Assembly: GCF_900188345.1 (NCBI RefSeq)
Contig: NZ_FZOD01000006.1
Coordinates: 186,001 to 250,000 of the forward strand
Direction: 5' to 3'
From: Streptosporangium subroseum
GTDB lineage: Bacteria; Actinomycetota; Actinomycetes; Streptosporangiales; Streptosporangiaceae
Length of the DNA: 64,000 nucleotides
The notes under the pieces are model-generated. The model had not been told where the DNA came from. It made no database searches and saw only the letters and a program-made list of their open reading frames with translations. Within the stretch, counting starts at the first letter, position 1. The number at the start of each line of letters is the position of its first letter. This document shows, one piece after another, positions 34,327 to 43,010 of the stretch. A program made the position numbers and the translations under genes.

Positions 34327-34357
34327 TACTCCAGTGACACTTTGGGATCATGGTTGG
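34327..34357. repeat. Left terminal inverted repeat of the element
   Basis: Begins TACTCCAGTGACACTTTGGG at 34327. All 31 bases match the reverse complement of the right end. It contains the transposase stop codon. Confidence 0.9.
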
Positions 34358-35661
34358 CGTCTGCGCTGGTAGTGGCATCGGCGGGCGGTGGCTTGATGGT
34401 GCCGTCGCCACCGTGACCAGTGCAGGACCTCCTCGACCCGGCGGGGCAGGGCGAGCACGAGTACGGCCAGCAGACGCCGGATCTCAGGCATGGTGAGTGG
34501 GACGTGTTCCTCGTCGCTGTCGGATTGGCCTGCGGTGAGGGCGGCGAGGAATGCCAGTGCGAGCATGGCCAGGGTGATGTGCCGGTGCCAGCCGGTCCAG
34601 GTGCGAACTCGATAGTGGTCCAGTCCGACCTGACCTTTGGCAGCTTGGAAGGACTCCTCCACCGCCCACCGGATCCCTGCGATGCGTACCAGCCTGAGCA
34701 GCGGCTGAGGGGTGGGTGCGTAACAGCGGTAGAAGGCCTGCTCGCCGGTGGTGAGATTGCGGCGAATCAGCAGCCAGCGGTAGCCGGACTCATGGGTGTC
34801 GATGCGGGCCCAGGCCCAGGCGTAGATGCGTGGCCCCTTGGCACCGTTGCCGGCGCTGTAGCGGTGCCAGTGCCGATCCGCTGCTGCGGCGGCGATCTGC
34901 TCGGCCGTCTGGTCGGACCCATCCAGGACCACCCGTCGGTTCCCGGCGATGGCCAGGACGTACCCCAGCCGCTGCTCCTCCAGGAACGCACGCAGCTTCG
35001 GGTCTTGACCGTAGACCTCATCACCGCTCACCCAGCGGGCGCCCACCCCGGACTCCAGCGCAGCGGCGATCATCTGCGCGGCCAGGGCGGGTTTGGTGGC
35101 GAAGGTGACATCGCCGGGAACCGCAGCGGCCCGGCACCGGCCGGGATCGGCCAGCCATGATTGTTGCGGCAGGTATAGGCGCCGGTCGATCAGCGCTCGT
35201 CCCCGAGTGGTGGCATAGGCAAGGAAAACGCCCACCTGACTGTTTTCGATCTTTCCTGCGGTTCCGGTGTACTGGCGTTGAACTCCTGCCGAGCCGGTGC
35301 CTTTCTTGATGAAGCCCGTCTCGTCCACGATCAGCACACCGGTATCGCCCAGGTGCTCGATCACATAATCGCGCACGTCATCGCGGACGGCCGCGGCATC
35401 CCATCGTGCGCTGCGCAGCAGGCGCTGCATGGCCTGCGGGCCGGCGAGCCTGGCCTGTTCGGCCAGGCTCCAGCAGTTCTTCCGGTCGATGTCGGACAGT
35501 AGGCCACGAACGTAGGCGGTGGCCGCACGACGGGGTTCGACCCGTCCGAAGTGGCCGGCGATCCGGCTCATCAGGTCATTGAAGGTGACCATCCAGCCGT
35601 CAGGATCTACGCTGCCGGCCACGGCCATCACGCGATCTTTAGATGTCTTCACAGACTCCAA
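34348..35661 (-). CDS. IS701-family transposase (DDE)
   Basis: A 437-residue DDE transposase with the family-typical block VLIVDETGFIKKGTGSAGVQRQYTGTAGKIENSQVGVFLAYAT (first catalytic Asp in VDETG), WVSGDEVYG (second Asp) and WAVEESFQAAKGQVGLDHY (Glu). The start is uncertain: TTG 35661, GTG 35652 and ATG 35628 are all in frame. The reading frame is uninterrupted, so the transposase may be active. Its stop lies inside the left terminal repeat, and the last two codons (Gln-Pro) are encoded by or adjoin it. Confidence 0.92.
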   Translation of the reverse strand: MESVKTSKDRVMAVAGSVDPDGWMVTFNDLMSRIAGHFGRVEPRRAATAYVRGLLSDIDRKNCWSLAEQARLAGPQAMQRLLRSARWDAAAVRDDVRDYVIEHLGDTGVLIVDETGFIKKGTGSAGVQRQYTGTAGKIENSQVGVFLAYATTRGRALIDRRLYLPQQSWLADPGRCRAAAVPGDVTFATKPALAAQMIAAALESGVGARWVSGDEVYGQDPKLRAFLEEQRLGYVLAIAGNRRVVLDGSDQTAEQIAAAAADRHWHRYSAGNGAKGPRIYAWAWARIDTHESGYRWLLIRRNLTTGEQAFYRCYAPTPQPLLRLVRIAGIRWAVEESFQAAKGQVGLDHYRVRTWTGWHRHITLAMLALAFLAALTAGQSDSDEEHVPLTMPEIRRLLAVLVLALPRRVEEVLHWSRWRRHHQATARRCHYQRRRQP

Positions 35662-35725
35662 ATGATCACGTGTTGGCCTTCATCATGCGACCACCACGCC
35701 AAGATCGCGAGTGTCAGCGCGGATA

Positions 35726-36373
35726 TCACACAGCCGCTGATGGGACGCATGGGATGGCGGAGTTGGGGTCGGTACCGGCGAAGGCCAGCCCGATAACGAA
35801 ACCCGCGACCTCCTCAAGCTGGCGAACGCGATCCAGCGACCCCAGCACGGCCGGGACTCCGCCGACATCACGGACCAGTTCGCCGACAACGCGCAACGCT
35901 TCCGGATCGTCACCGCACATCGCCACCGTGACAGGGGGTTCGCCAGTGGCGCGAGACCCCGTCCACTGATTGGAGGGAAACATGTGGAAGGCTTTCACGA
36001 CGTGCGCGCCCGGAGACAGCCTGGCGATCCGCTGCGCCATCGCCTCGCCGGGTCCGGTCAGCACCACGCCCACGCCGTGCTCGACGGCGTTCGTCGGATC
36101 GATCAACGCAGTTCCCTCCAGCGAGCCGTCAGCTGCGCCCGCGCTGCGCAGCATGTCCTCGGCGCCCTGCCATGACACCGCGAGCAGCACGGCATCGCGA
36201 TCCGCGATGGCCTGGCGCGGCGTGACGGCGCGCGCCCTGCAACCCAGCCGATCAGCGAGCTCCTGCGCCTTGGCCGGAGATCGCCCGGCGACGGTCAGCT
36301 CATGTCCGGCGCGGGCCCAGCCCTCGCCGAGTGCCGCCGCCAGCATTCCCGTGCCCAAAATTCCGATGCGCAT
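35726..36373 (-). CDS. NADP-binding oxidoreductase (F420-dependent NADP reductase-like), passenger
   Basis: A 215-residue Rossmann protein starting MRIGILGTGMLAAALGEGWARAGHELTVAGRSPAKA, the PF03807-type NADP oxidoreductase fold, with VVKAFHMFPSNQW (relatives have ..KAFNT). Family members include NADPH:F420 reductases and many proteins of unknown substrate. GAGAGGGG precedes the ATG. It lies wholly inside the IS701-type element, divergent from the HxlR gene, so regulator and target travel together. Confidence 0.8.
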   Translation of the reverse strand: MRIGILGTGMLAAALGEGWARAGHELTVAGRSPAKAQELADRLGCRARAVTPRQAIADRDAVLLAVSWQGAEDMLRSAGAADGSLEGTALIDPTNAVEHGVGVVLTGPGEAMAQRIARLSPGAHVVKAFHMFPSNQWTGSRATGEPPVTVAMCGDDPEALRVVGELVRDVGGVPAVLGSLDRVRQLEEVAGFVIGLAFAGTDPNSAIPCVPSAAV

Positions 36374-36509
36374 CCGCGTACCCCTCTCATGCACTCGCGC
36401 ACTCGCGTCAAGCGACGATCGTCTGGTGGTCACGGTAGAGAAGCCGTTACGCACCGATCGGTGTGTAACGAACAGGCGATTATGCTTCGGCGAGAGGAGC
36501 GATCAGGAC

Positions 36510-36893
36510 ATGGATCGAGACGAGTTCGTGGCGGATTGCCGTGTGCGTGCGGCCACCGATCTGTTCGCCCACATGTGGGATTCTGTGGTCCTGGCGGCTC
36601 TTGCCTCTGGGCCGCGCCGACGGCGCGAACTGCGCGACGCCATCGGCGGCATCAGTGACAAGGTGTTGACGGATGCGTTGCATCGCCTGCTTGCAAACGG
36701 GCTGATCGACCGCCGCGCACATGCCGAAGCCCCGCCGCGTGTCGAGTACGCCCTGACAGGCTTGGGACAGAGCCTGGTCGACGGCCCGATGAAGGCCCTC
36801 GGACGTTGGGCGACTGAGCACGGTGACAAGCTTCTCGACGCTCAGGAGAAGTCCGCGCGGAACGTCATCGAAACGCGTGTCGACCAACCATGA
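36510..36893 (+). CDS. HxlR-family regulator, passenger
   Basis: A 127-residue winged-helix protein with DLFAHMWDSVVLAALASGPRRRRELRDAIGGISDKVLTDALHRLLANGLIDRRAHAEAPPRVEYALTGLGQSL, diagnostic of HxlR. It lacks the N-terminal Cys at the usual sensor position; its only Cys is residue 10 (VADCRV). Its stop codon lies in the right terminal repeat and the protein ends in Gln-Pro exactly as the transposase does. It probably controls the divergent oxidoreductase gene. Confidence 0.85.
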   Translation: MDRDEFVADCRVRAATDLFAHMWDSVVLAALASGPRRRRELRDAIGGISDKVLTDALHRLLANGLIDRRAHAEAPPRVEYALTGLGQSLVDGPMKALGRWATEHGDKLLDAQEKSARNVIETRVDQP

Positions 36894-36914
36894 TCCCAAA
36901 GTGTCACTGGAGTA
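36884..36914. repeat. Right terminal inverted repeat of the element
   Basis: Exact inverted copy of 34327-34357, ending in CACTGGAGTA at 36914 and followed by CTAG. It contains the stop codon of the HxlR gene. Confidence 0.9.
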
Positions 36915-37162
36915 CTAGCCGAAAAGGTGCTGGAACACCTCATTGGGTGTCCGGAACCTCCAAAAGTGTTTCAGCCCCTGCTCAGGAACACCGCCCCACG
37001 GCCGAGCCCGAGGCGCCGATGGCGAGCGCGGTGGTCCTCCCGGCAACCCGCCGGGGTGATGTCCTCCTGGTCCCAGGGACGACTTGCTCGCTGGGGATCG
37101 TCGCGAGTCGCGATCAGGAGCGGTGCCCGAATTTGTCGGAGTTGATCTTTAGGATGCCGTCC

Positions 37163-39740
37163 ATGACCGTGATCTCCGACTCCCCGACGGACTATGACCG
37201 GGTCCGCGACCTTGTCACCGCCCGCAGAACCCGCGACCTTGCCGACCACGTGCTCGGCCTGAGCGAGGACCGGCGCGCCGAGGTGGCGCGTCGGCTGCCA
37301 GAGCTGCGCAAGGAACTGCGCGAGGCCGCCGACCGCCGCGCCATGAGGCGGTGGATGCTCGACCTGGACGACGAGGGCGAGGGGAACGAGACGGAGTGGG
37401 ACGAGGGGGATCCGGAGTCCGGCGACGGGATCGGCGGGTACGGCGAGGCACTGCGCGTCGCGGGCGCCGGCACCCTGTCCGGGGCCGCGGCCGCGGTCAC
37501 CTGGCTGACCCGCCGCGAGTTCACCGGCCCCCAGAGCGGGACGGACGAGGTGCTCCGCGTGCTGACCGTCCGCCCCGCCGCCTGGCAGGCCGACGCGGCC
37601 GCCCGGCTGGCCGGGCGGATCCGCACGGCCGACGATCGCAACGCCCCGCTCGCGCTGGCGCTGCTGCGGGCCTGCGGCGCCACACCGCCTGAGCACGACC
37701 CGCTCGTGAGCGCCTGGCTCAGGGGACGGCCGAGTGCCGACGACCCACTGATCGGCCCGCTGCTGCCGCGGATCTTCGAGGCCGAGGGTGTCGGGCGCAT
37801 ACTGCGCGAGGAGCGGCTCGAACCCCGGCCCACCCGCTGGCTGGCCCTGATCGGGCGGTTGCAGCTAGCCGGACGGGTCTCGCGAGCGGACCTGCTCGAC
37901 GGTTGCCTGCGCCGCTTCCTGCGCGGCGGGGACGCCGCCGGCCTGCGCTTTTTTGTCCGGCTGCACCGAATGCTGGACCCGACGCCGCAGGAGGTCGCCG
38001 CGCGGACACGCGACTACCTGCGGCTGCTGCCCGCCGCCCCGGGCACGGTCGCCGAGCTGGCGCTCGCGCAGCTCCGGCTCGTCGGCCCTCACGAGAGCGC
38101 CGACGTGGCCGAGGCCATCGGCGCGCTGACCTTCCGCCCGGAGGCCAAACTGGCCCTGGCGGGCCTGCGCTGGCTGGAGGAGGAGATGCCGCCCGCGACC
38201 GAGGCGGCACCCGCGCTGGCGGCGGCGTTCGGGCACGCCTCGTACGAGGTCCAGGGGCGGGCCGCCCGCCTCGCGCTCCGGCACGCCATCACCCTCGCCC
38301 CGGCCGGGCAGATCCTCGCCGAGGCCGTGCCCCTACTCCCGGCGGCCCTCGGGTCGCGGGTCGCCGCCGTGTTCGGCGGTGACGTGGCGGAACCGGAGAA
38401 ACGAGATATTCACCCCGCCGCCGCTCACGCCCTTCGTGCCCGAGCCGTTCCCGGAGCCCACCGTGCGGCTGGGATGGAGCGTGTACGAGTGGACGGAGGG
38501 CGAGCGGTGGCTGGCGGCGTTCGTCGCGCAGGCCGCCGGTGATCGCGAGGAGCTGCGTCGGACGCTGGTAGCCGAGTTCGGCGGCGCCTACCCCGACCTG
38601 TTCCAGTACACCCGCTGGCTTGACCCCGGCAAGTGGATCGCCGGCCTGGCCAGGGAGCTGATCACGCCCGGCTCCGACCCCGGGCTGCCCGAGCCCGAAC
38701 CCGTCGATCCGTGGGCGGGGGCGAGCTTCCGGGTGCACGTCATGGCCGTACCGGACACCGACGAGGAGATAGCGCATGAAGCCGAAGAACCCGGGAGGCC
38801 ACAGGAGCCGGAAGAGCCTGGGCCACCGGAGGAGTCGGCGGAGTTCCGTCGCAGGAACCGGCTCCCGCAGCCTGACCAGGTCTCGCGGCCGCACTTCTTC
38901 CTGCTGCACCGGTTCAGTGAGCTCTATCTGGCGCTGCGGGAGGGCACGCTGCCGCCCGTGCTGCTGGCCACGCCCACGGCGCTGAGCGGCCACCTCGATC
39001 CGGACGTGCTCGTGGATCGGCTGGCGGCGTGCGCGGCGGCCGCTGTCGAGCCGCTCTCCGCCGACCTGCTGCAGGCGCTGCTGCGGCTGCCCAGGGGCGC
39101 GCACCCCGGCGCGGCCGCGCGGCCGCGCGGGCGGCCGGGCTCGGCTCGCGGGCCGCCGCCACCGCCGCCGAATGGATGGCCGGGGAAGGGCTGCCCGACC
39201 CGGAAGCGGGCCTGAGGTGGGCCTACCTGGAGGGCGCCACGGACTATTTCTACGACGAGCGCGAACCGGGGTACCGCGTCTGGGAGCTCCGCCTCAAGCC
39301 GGTGCTGCGGGCCGCGCCCACCGGGCACGATCTCCTCGACGAGCTGCTCCGTGAGCCGCTGCACTGGAGCTGGGACGAGCACGGCCAGGCGATGTGCTGG
39401 TGGCCGGCGATCCTGCCCTCGCACCGGGAGGTCGTGGCCGTCAACTACCTGCCGCACCTCGGTGTCTACCCGGCGTGCGTGCGGGGGCTGATCGACGCAG
39501 ACGGACCCGCCGGTGACGCGACGGCGATCGTCCTGGCCCAAATCGTGGCCGCGCGGAATCCGGAGGCCGCCTCGCTGCTGGTGCGGATGGCGGCCAGGGG
39601 CGGGCTGCCGGCCGAGACGGTGGGCCGGCAGCTCGCGTTGCTGATGCGCCGTACGCATGTCGAGCCGCGCCCGGTCATGGCCGTGCTGGCCGAGGCCGCC
39701 CGGGTACACCCGACGGCAGACCTGCCGGCCCCACAGGTCT
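37163..39740 (+). pseudogene. DUF6493-family gene broken by two frameshifts and a lost 3' end
   Basis: The sequence reads as one long actinomycete DUF6493-type protein over three frames. The first part (ATG 37163, AGGA upstream) runs through YGEALRVAGAGTLSGAAAAVTWLTRREF to ALGSRVAAVFGGD. Near 38390-38405 similarity moves one base (FTPPPLTPFVPEPFPEP...FSELYLALREGTLPPVLLATPT). In the GC-repetitive run 39105-39145 it moves back (SRAAATAAEWMAGEGLPDPEAGLRWAYLEG...MRRTHVEPRPVMAVLAEAARVHP). The end is then replaced by non-homologous sequence from about 39735. Sequencing error could explain a shift in the GC run, but not the missing terminus. Confidence 0.7.
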
Positions 39741-39796
39741 GCCGAGGTTCACGTAGCGTTCTGGGACAACAGCACGAACCCTATGATGAGCTTTTC

Positions 39797-39810
39797 GGGA
39801 AGCGCTTTCC
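39797..39810. promoter_or_regulatory. LacI-type operator before the sugar isomerase-like gene
   Basis: GGGAAGCGCTTTCC, a near-perfect palindrome centred on AAGCGCTT of the kind bound by LacI-family sugar repressors, lies 48 bp before the ATG at 39858. No lacI-like gene is in this window. Confidence 0.6.
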
Positions 39811-39857
39811 AGGGTGGTTGGTCCACCGGAGCGGCTCAGCGGAGGAAGGGCACCTTG

Positions 39858-40778
39858 ATGAGGTTGGCGTTCAGCACGCTCGGCATGCCGGGGCAGAGCC
39901 TGGACGAGGCCATCGCGACGGCCGTGGAGTACGGGTGCGCCGGGCTTGAACTCCGTCTTCACCCCGACACAGGGGTGCACGCCGGGCTCTCCGCGCAGCG
40001 GCGAGCGGCGATCCGCGCGACCGTCGGCGGAGCACCGGGCACTCGCCCCGGAGATGCTCAGAACCCGGCGTTCTCCGCCGGTGGCGCACAGACCGGGCCT
40101 GGGTCCGGTGGCGTACAGGCCGGGCCCGAGTCCGGTGGCGGCCGGAGTCCCGCATCCTCCACCGCCGATCTCCCGGCCGAGGTCGCCCGGCTGGAGATCT
40201 CGGCTCTTGCCGGGTACGTCAGGATCGCCGTGGCCGGCCCGGACGAGCCCGTCGTGCGGGCGCTGCGGGAGGACCTGTTGCTCGCCGCCGACCTGGGTGC
40301 TCCCGCTGTGCGGGTGTTCCCCGGTGGGCAGGACGTCGAGGCGGGGGCGCGGCGGCTGCGCGCGGTCGCGGGCCTGTGCGCGGAGTCCGGGGTCCGGGTG
40401 CTGGTGGAGACCCATGACGCGATGCCGACCGGTGCGGCGGTCGGCCGGCTGCTGGATGCGGCGGGCGTGCCCGAGGCGGCGGGTGCGCTGTGGGACGTGC
40501 TGCACCCGTGGCGTCATGGCGAGGAGCCCGCCCGGACCCTGGAGGCGCTGGGCGAGCACCTGGCATACGTGCAGGTCAAGGACGCGATCTCGGCCACCGA
40601 CACGACTCCGGTGCCGATGTGGGAGGGCGGGGTTCCCCTCGACGAGTGCGGCGATCTGCTGCGTGGTTTCGGGGGATGGGTCTCCCTGGAATGGGAGCGC
40701 ACCTGGTATCCGCAGGTGGCGCCGGTGGAGGAGATCCTTCCCGGAGCCCGCGAGTGGGTCGCCCGCTTCTCGGCGTGA
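39858..40778 (+). CDS. Sugar phosphate isomerase/epimerase-like TIM-barrel protein
   Basis: A 306-residue protein of the xylose-isomerase-like/AP-endonuclease-2 superfamily. It has MRLAFSTLGMPGQSLDEAIATAVEYGCAGLELR at the first strands, LVETHDAM (metal-binding Glu/His), DVLHPWRHGE and YVQVKDA, and SLEWERTW near the end (last Glu ligand). GGAGGAAGG precedes the start. Between residues about 53 and 100 there is a Gly/Pro/Ser/Gln-rich insertion made of DNA repeats, absent from usual family members. The LacI-like operator upstream suggests a sugar-related role. Confidence 0.82.
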   Translation: MRLAFSTLGMPGQSLDEAIATAVEYGCAGLELRLHPDTGVHAGLSAQRRAAIRATVGGAPGTRPGDAQNPAFSAGGAQTGPGSGGVQAGPESGGGRSPASSTADLPAEVARLEISALAGYVRIAVAGPDEPVVRALREDLLLAADLGAPAVRVFPGGQDVEAGARRLRAVAGLCAESGVRVLVETHDAMPTGAAVGRLLDAAGVPEAAGALWDVLHPWRHGEEPARTLEALGEHLAYVQVKDAISATDTTPVPMWEGGVPLDECGDLLRGFGGWVSLEWERTWYPQVAPVEEILPGAREWVARFSA

Positions 40779-40964
40779 CCTCCGTCTGATCACGCACCGG
40801 ATGCGACCACTCGAGGCTCGGTTCAGCCGGTGATGCGGAAGGTGGGGAGGGAGCGGTTCGGATCGGTCCGGTGCGGGCCCGTCGATGCCGGTGGAGAAGG
40901 AGAGGTCGGGAGCGGACACTGTGAGCGCGTCGTCCGCTCCCGGTGCTCGTGCGGAGCCCACGGC

Positions 40965-41177
40965 TCAGGATTGGCTGCGGGTCCACTGCTGGTTGGTGCC
41001 GCCGCCGCAGGTGTACTGCTGGATGTCGGCTCCGTCGGCCGTGGATGCGTTGACGATGTCCAGGCACTTGCAGCTGTGGCGGGCTTTGAGCTGGTAGTGG
41101 CCGCCGGTGGCGATCCACTGCCACTGCTGGTTGGTGCCGCCGCAGGTGTACTGGAGAATGCACGGGATGCGGGTCAC
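40965..41177 (-). pseudogene. C-terminal ricin-type (CBM13) lectin fragment
   Basis: Reads ILQYTCGGTNQQWQWIATGGHYQLKARHSCKCLDIVNAST..IQQYTCGGGTNQQWTRSQS and a stop. These are two QxW repeats of a beta-trefoil, as at the end of secreted actinomycete glycosidases. No start, signal peptide or catalytic domain precedes it, so it is the stub of a lost secreted enzyme. Confidence 0.7.
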
Positions 41178-41413
41178 CCCGCCGCCGTCTCATACGTCAC
41201 GTGAAAGGTGGCGTCCTGGACGGAGAGAAGTTCATCCCAGCGGCGTCCCACAAGAGACATGATCTTGGATCATCAACTGTCTCCTCACGGCGAGGCATCA
41301 GGGGCGATGAGGTGCATCGACGGGCGCATGGAGAATCGTTGACGGGTTCAGAAGGTTCCGGCAGTGTTGCCCTTGGCTCTTTGTGATCCGGGCTGTCCGG
41401 TCTCTGAGCTTTT

Positions 41414-42010
41414 TTACTCGGCCGGGCCTTGTCTCGGTGCCGCACGGACGTGCGCGCGTTCGCCCTGTTTCCCGATGAGGCTCAGAAACTCGACGGGACC
41501 GGCGCTGGTGGCCCCGAACCAGTGCGGGGTGCGCGTGTCGAACTCCGCGGCCTCCCCGGGCTTGAGGATGAGGTCGTGCTCCCCGAGTACAAGGCGGAGC
41601 GTTCCGTTGAGGACATAGGCCCAGTCGTAGCCCTCGTGGGTGCGCAGGTCGGGTTCGGCGTCGTCATCGCCGGTCGGGAGGACGAACTTGTAGGCCTGGA
41701 TTCCTCCGGCCCTGCGGGTCAGCGGCAGGATGGTCGAGCCGTCGCCGCAGGGGATGGGACGCAGATTGACGCGGGGGTCGCCGGTCGGCGGCGCGTCGAC
41801 GAGCTCGTCGAGTGTGACCCCGTAGGCACGAGCAAGCGGAAGCAGCTGCTCAAGCGTGGGACGTCGCAGGCCCGCCTCGAGCCGGGACAGGGTGCTGGTG
41901 GAGATGCCGGTCTCCTCCGCGAGGTCGGCGAGCGTGACGTCGCGATGCAGCCGAAGGCGTTTCAACCTCGGTCCGACAGCGTCAAGAGTGCGATCAATGG
42001 CTTCGTCCAC
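41414..42010 (-). CDS. XRE-family regulator with C-terminal cupin
   Basis: A 198-residue regulator. The helix-turn-helix is RDVTLADLAEETGISTSTLSRLEAGLRRPTLEQLLPLARAYGV (about 22-65). The cupin barrel (about 115-190) has THEGYDWAYVLNGTLRLVLGEHDLILKPGEAAEFDTRTPHWFGA. GTG 42010 follows GGAGGG. The divergent methyltransferase at 42199 is its likely target; the cupin would sense a small ligand. Confidence 0.9.
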   Translation of the reverse strand: MDEAIDRTLDAVGPRLKRLRLHRDVTLADLAEETGISTSTLSRLEAGLRRPTLEQLLPLARAYGVTLDELVDAPPTGDPRVNLRPIPCGDGSTILPLTRRAGGIQAYKFVLPTGDDDAEPDLRTHEGYDWAYVLNGTLRLVLGEHDLILKPGEAAEFDTRTPHWFGATSAGPVEFLSLIGKQGERAHVRAAPRQGPAE

Positions 42011-42198
42011 CCCTCCATTTTGCCATTCGGCAACGAGGTTTGCACATCTGCTTTCTCTGTCAGCACCATGAGGAACGCGCCCGCAGATGGGGTGCACGAA
42101 TCCGTCGGCGCGGGTGAGCACGGCGGAGCCGCCGGCACGTGGCCGCGACGAGGTCACCGGCCAGGCGGAGAGATCATCGCAAACAAGGAGGACGACCT

Positions 42199-42834
42199 GT
42201 GACGCACGGATTCGACAAGGACTTCTGGGAGCGGCACTGGACACAGAGACGAGATGGGGACACCGGGTCCATGGGCGGCAACCCGCCGAACCCGTACCTC
42301 GCTCGTGAGACCAGCGGTCTGACACCGGGCACGGCACTGGACGCGGGGTGCGGCGGCGGTGCCGAGGCGATCTGGCTTGCCTCCCACGGCTGGCACGTCA
42401 CCGCGGCCGACATCTCGCCTGCGGCCCTTGCTCGCGCCGCCGAGCGCGCGGTGGCGAGCGGGGCCCCCGAGCGCTTGCAGTGGGTTGAGGCGGATCTGAG
42501 CGCCTGGAGCCCGGACGCGCAGTTCGACCTGGTCATGACCCACTACGCCCACCCGGCGATGCCCCAGCTGGAGTTCTACGACCGCATCGCCGGATGGGTG
42601 GCTCCCGGCGGCACGCTGCTCATCGTGGGGCACCTGCACACCCCGGACTCTCCCGGCCACGGGCACCACCCTCCCGCCGAAGCGTCGGTCACCTCCGCGG
42701 CCATCACCGCGCGCCTGGACGGCGCGGAGTGGGAGATCGTCACCGCCGAAGAGCGCCTCCGCACGCTCACCGGCCACGGAGGCCGAGCGGCTCCCCTCCA
42801 GGATGTCGTCGTGCGCGCCACCCGACGCCGGTAA
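42199..42834 (+). CDS. Class I SAM-dependent methyltransferase
   Basis: A 211-residue enzyme with motif I TALDAGCGGGAEAIWLASHG, the acidic loop VTAADISPAAL, and FDLVMTHYAHP (motif IV region). The N-terminal FDKDFWERHWTQR resembles small thiopurine/tellurite-resistance-type methyltransferases. GTG 42199 has AAGGAGGA 7 nt upstream. Divergent from the XRE-cupin regulator; substrate unknown. Confidence 0.88.
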   Translation: MTHGFDKDFWERHWTQRRDGDTGSMGGNPPNPYLARETSGLTPGTALDAGCGGGAEAIWLASHGWHVTAADISPAALARAAERAVASGAPERLQWVEADLSAWSPDAQFDLVMTHYAHPAMPQLEFYDRIAGWVAPGGTLLIVGHLHTPDSPGHGHHPPAEASVTSAAITARLDGAEWEIVTAEERLRTLTGHGGRAAPLQDVVVRATRRR

Positions 42835-42905
42835 CCACACCAGCCGACAGCGCCGGGGCCCGCTGCTCCGGCGCCGATTCCCCTTGCCTTCCTGAAAGGA
42901 ATCCC

Positions 42906-43010
42906 ATGAGTACGGACCGGTCCGCAGTCGCGTCGCCCGGGAACAACTGGTCCTTCCGGCAGCCCGCAGGGCCGATTACTCGGCGTGGATCAATAAGCTC
43001 GTCGGTATGA
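42906..43010 (+). CDS. Small 34-codon ORF coupled to the nitroreductase
   Basis: ATG 42906 has a good GAAAGGA site and the frame encodes about 34 residues beginning MSTDRSAVASPGNNWSF. Its stop overlaps the nitroreductase ATG (ATGA at 43007-43010). It could be a leader peptide for translational coupling or the residue of a broken gene. I do not recognise the sequence. Confidence 0.4.
   Translation: MSTDRSAVASPGNNWSFRQPAGPITRRGSISSSV

Larger units (their letters stand above)
34327..36914. mobile_element. IS701-family transposable element with passenger genes
   Basis: A 2,588-bp element bounded by perfect 31-bp terminal inverted repeats (34327-34357 and 36884-36914). Both ends are flanked by CTAG (34323-34326 and 36915-36918), matching the YTAR-type 4-bp target duplication known for IS701-family elements. 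Contents are an IS701-type transposase (minus strand), an NADP-binding oxidoreductase (minus) and an HxlR regulator (plus). Typical members are 1.3-1.6 kb with only a transposase, so about 1.2 kb of passenger DNA is unusual. The perfect repeats suggest recent movement. Confidence 0.85.

Noticed and set aside
35641-35661. The IS701 element as a simple 1.35-kb IS ending just upstream of the transposase
   Set aside because: No copy of the terminal repeat is found near 35660-35730. The only inverted partner of the left end is at 36884-36914.
41178-41413. Protein-like stretch upstream of the ricin-type fragment
   Set aside because: The minus strand reads DELLSVQDATFHVTYETAAG then a stop. This could be the end of another lost secreted domain, but 20 residues without a match are too little to call.
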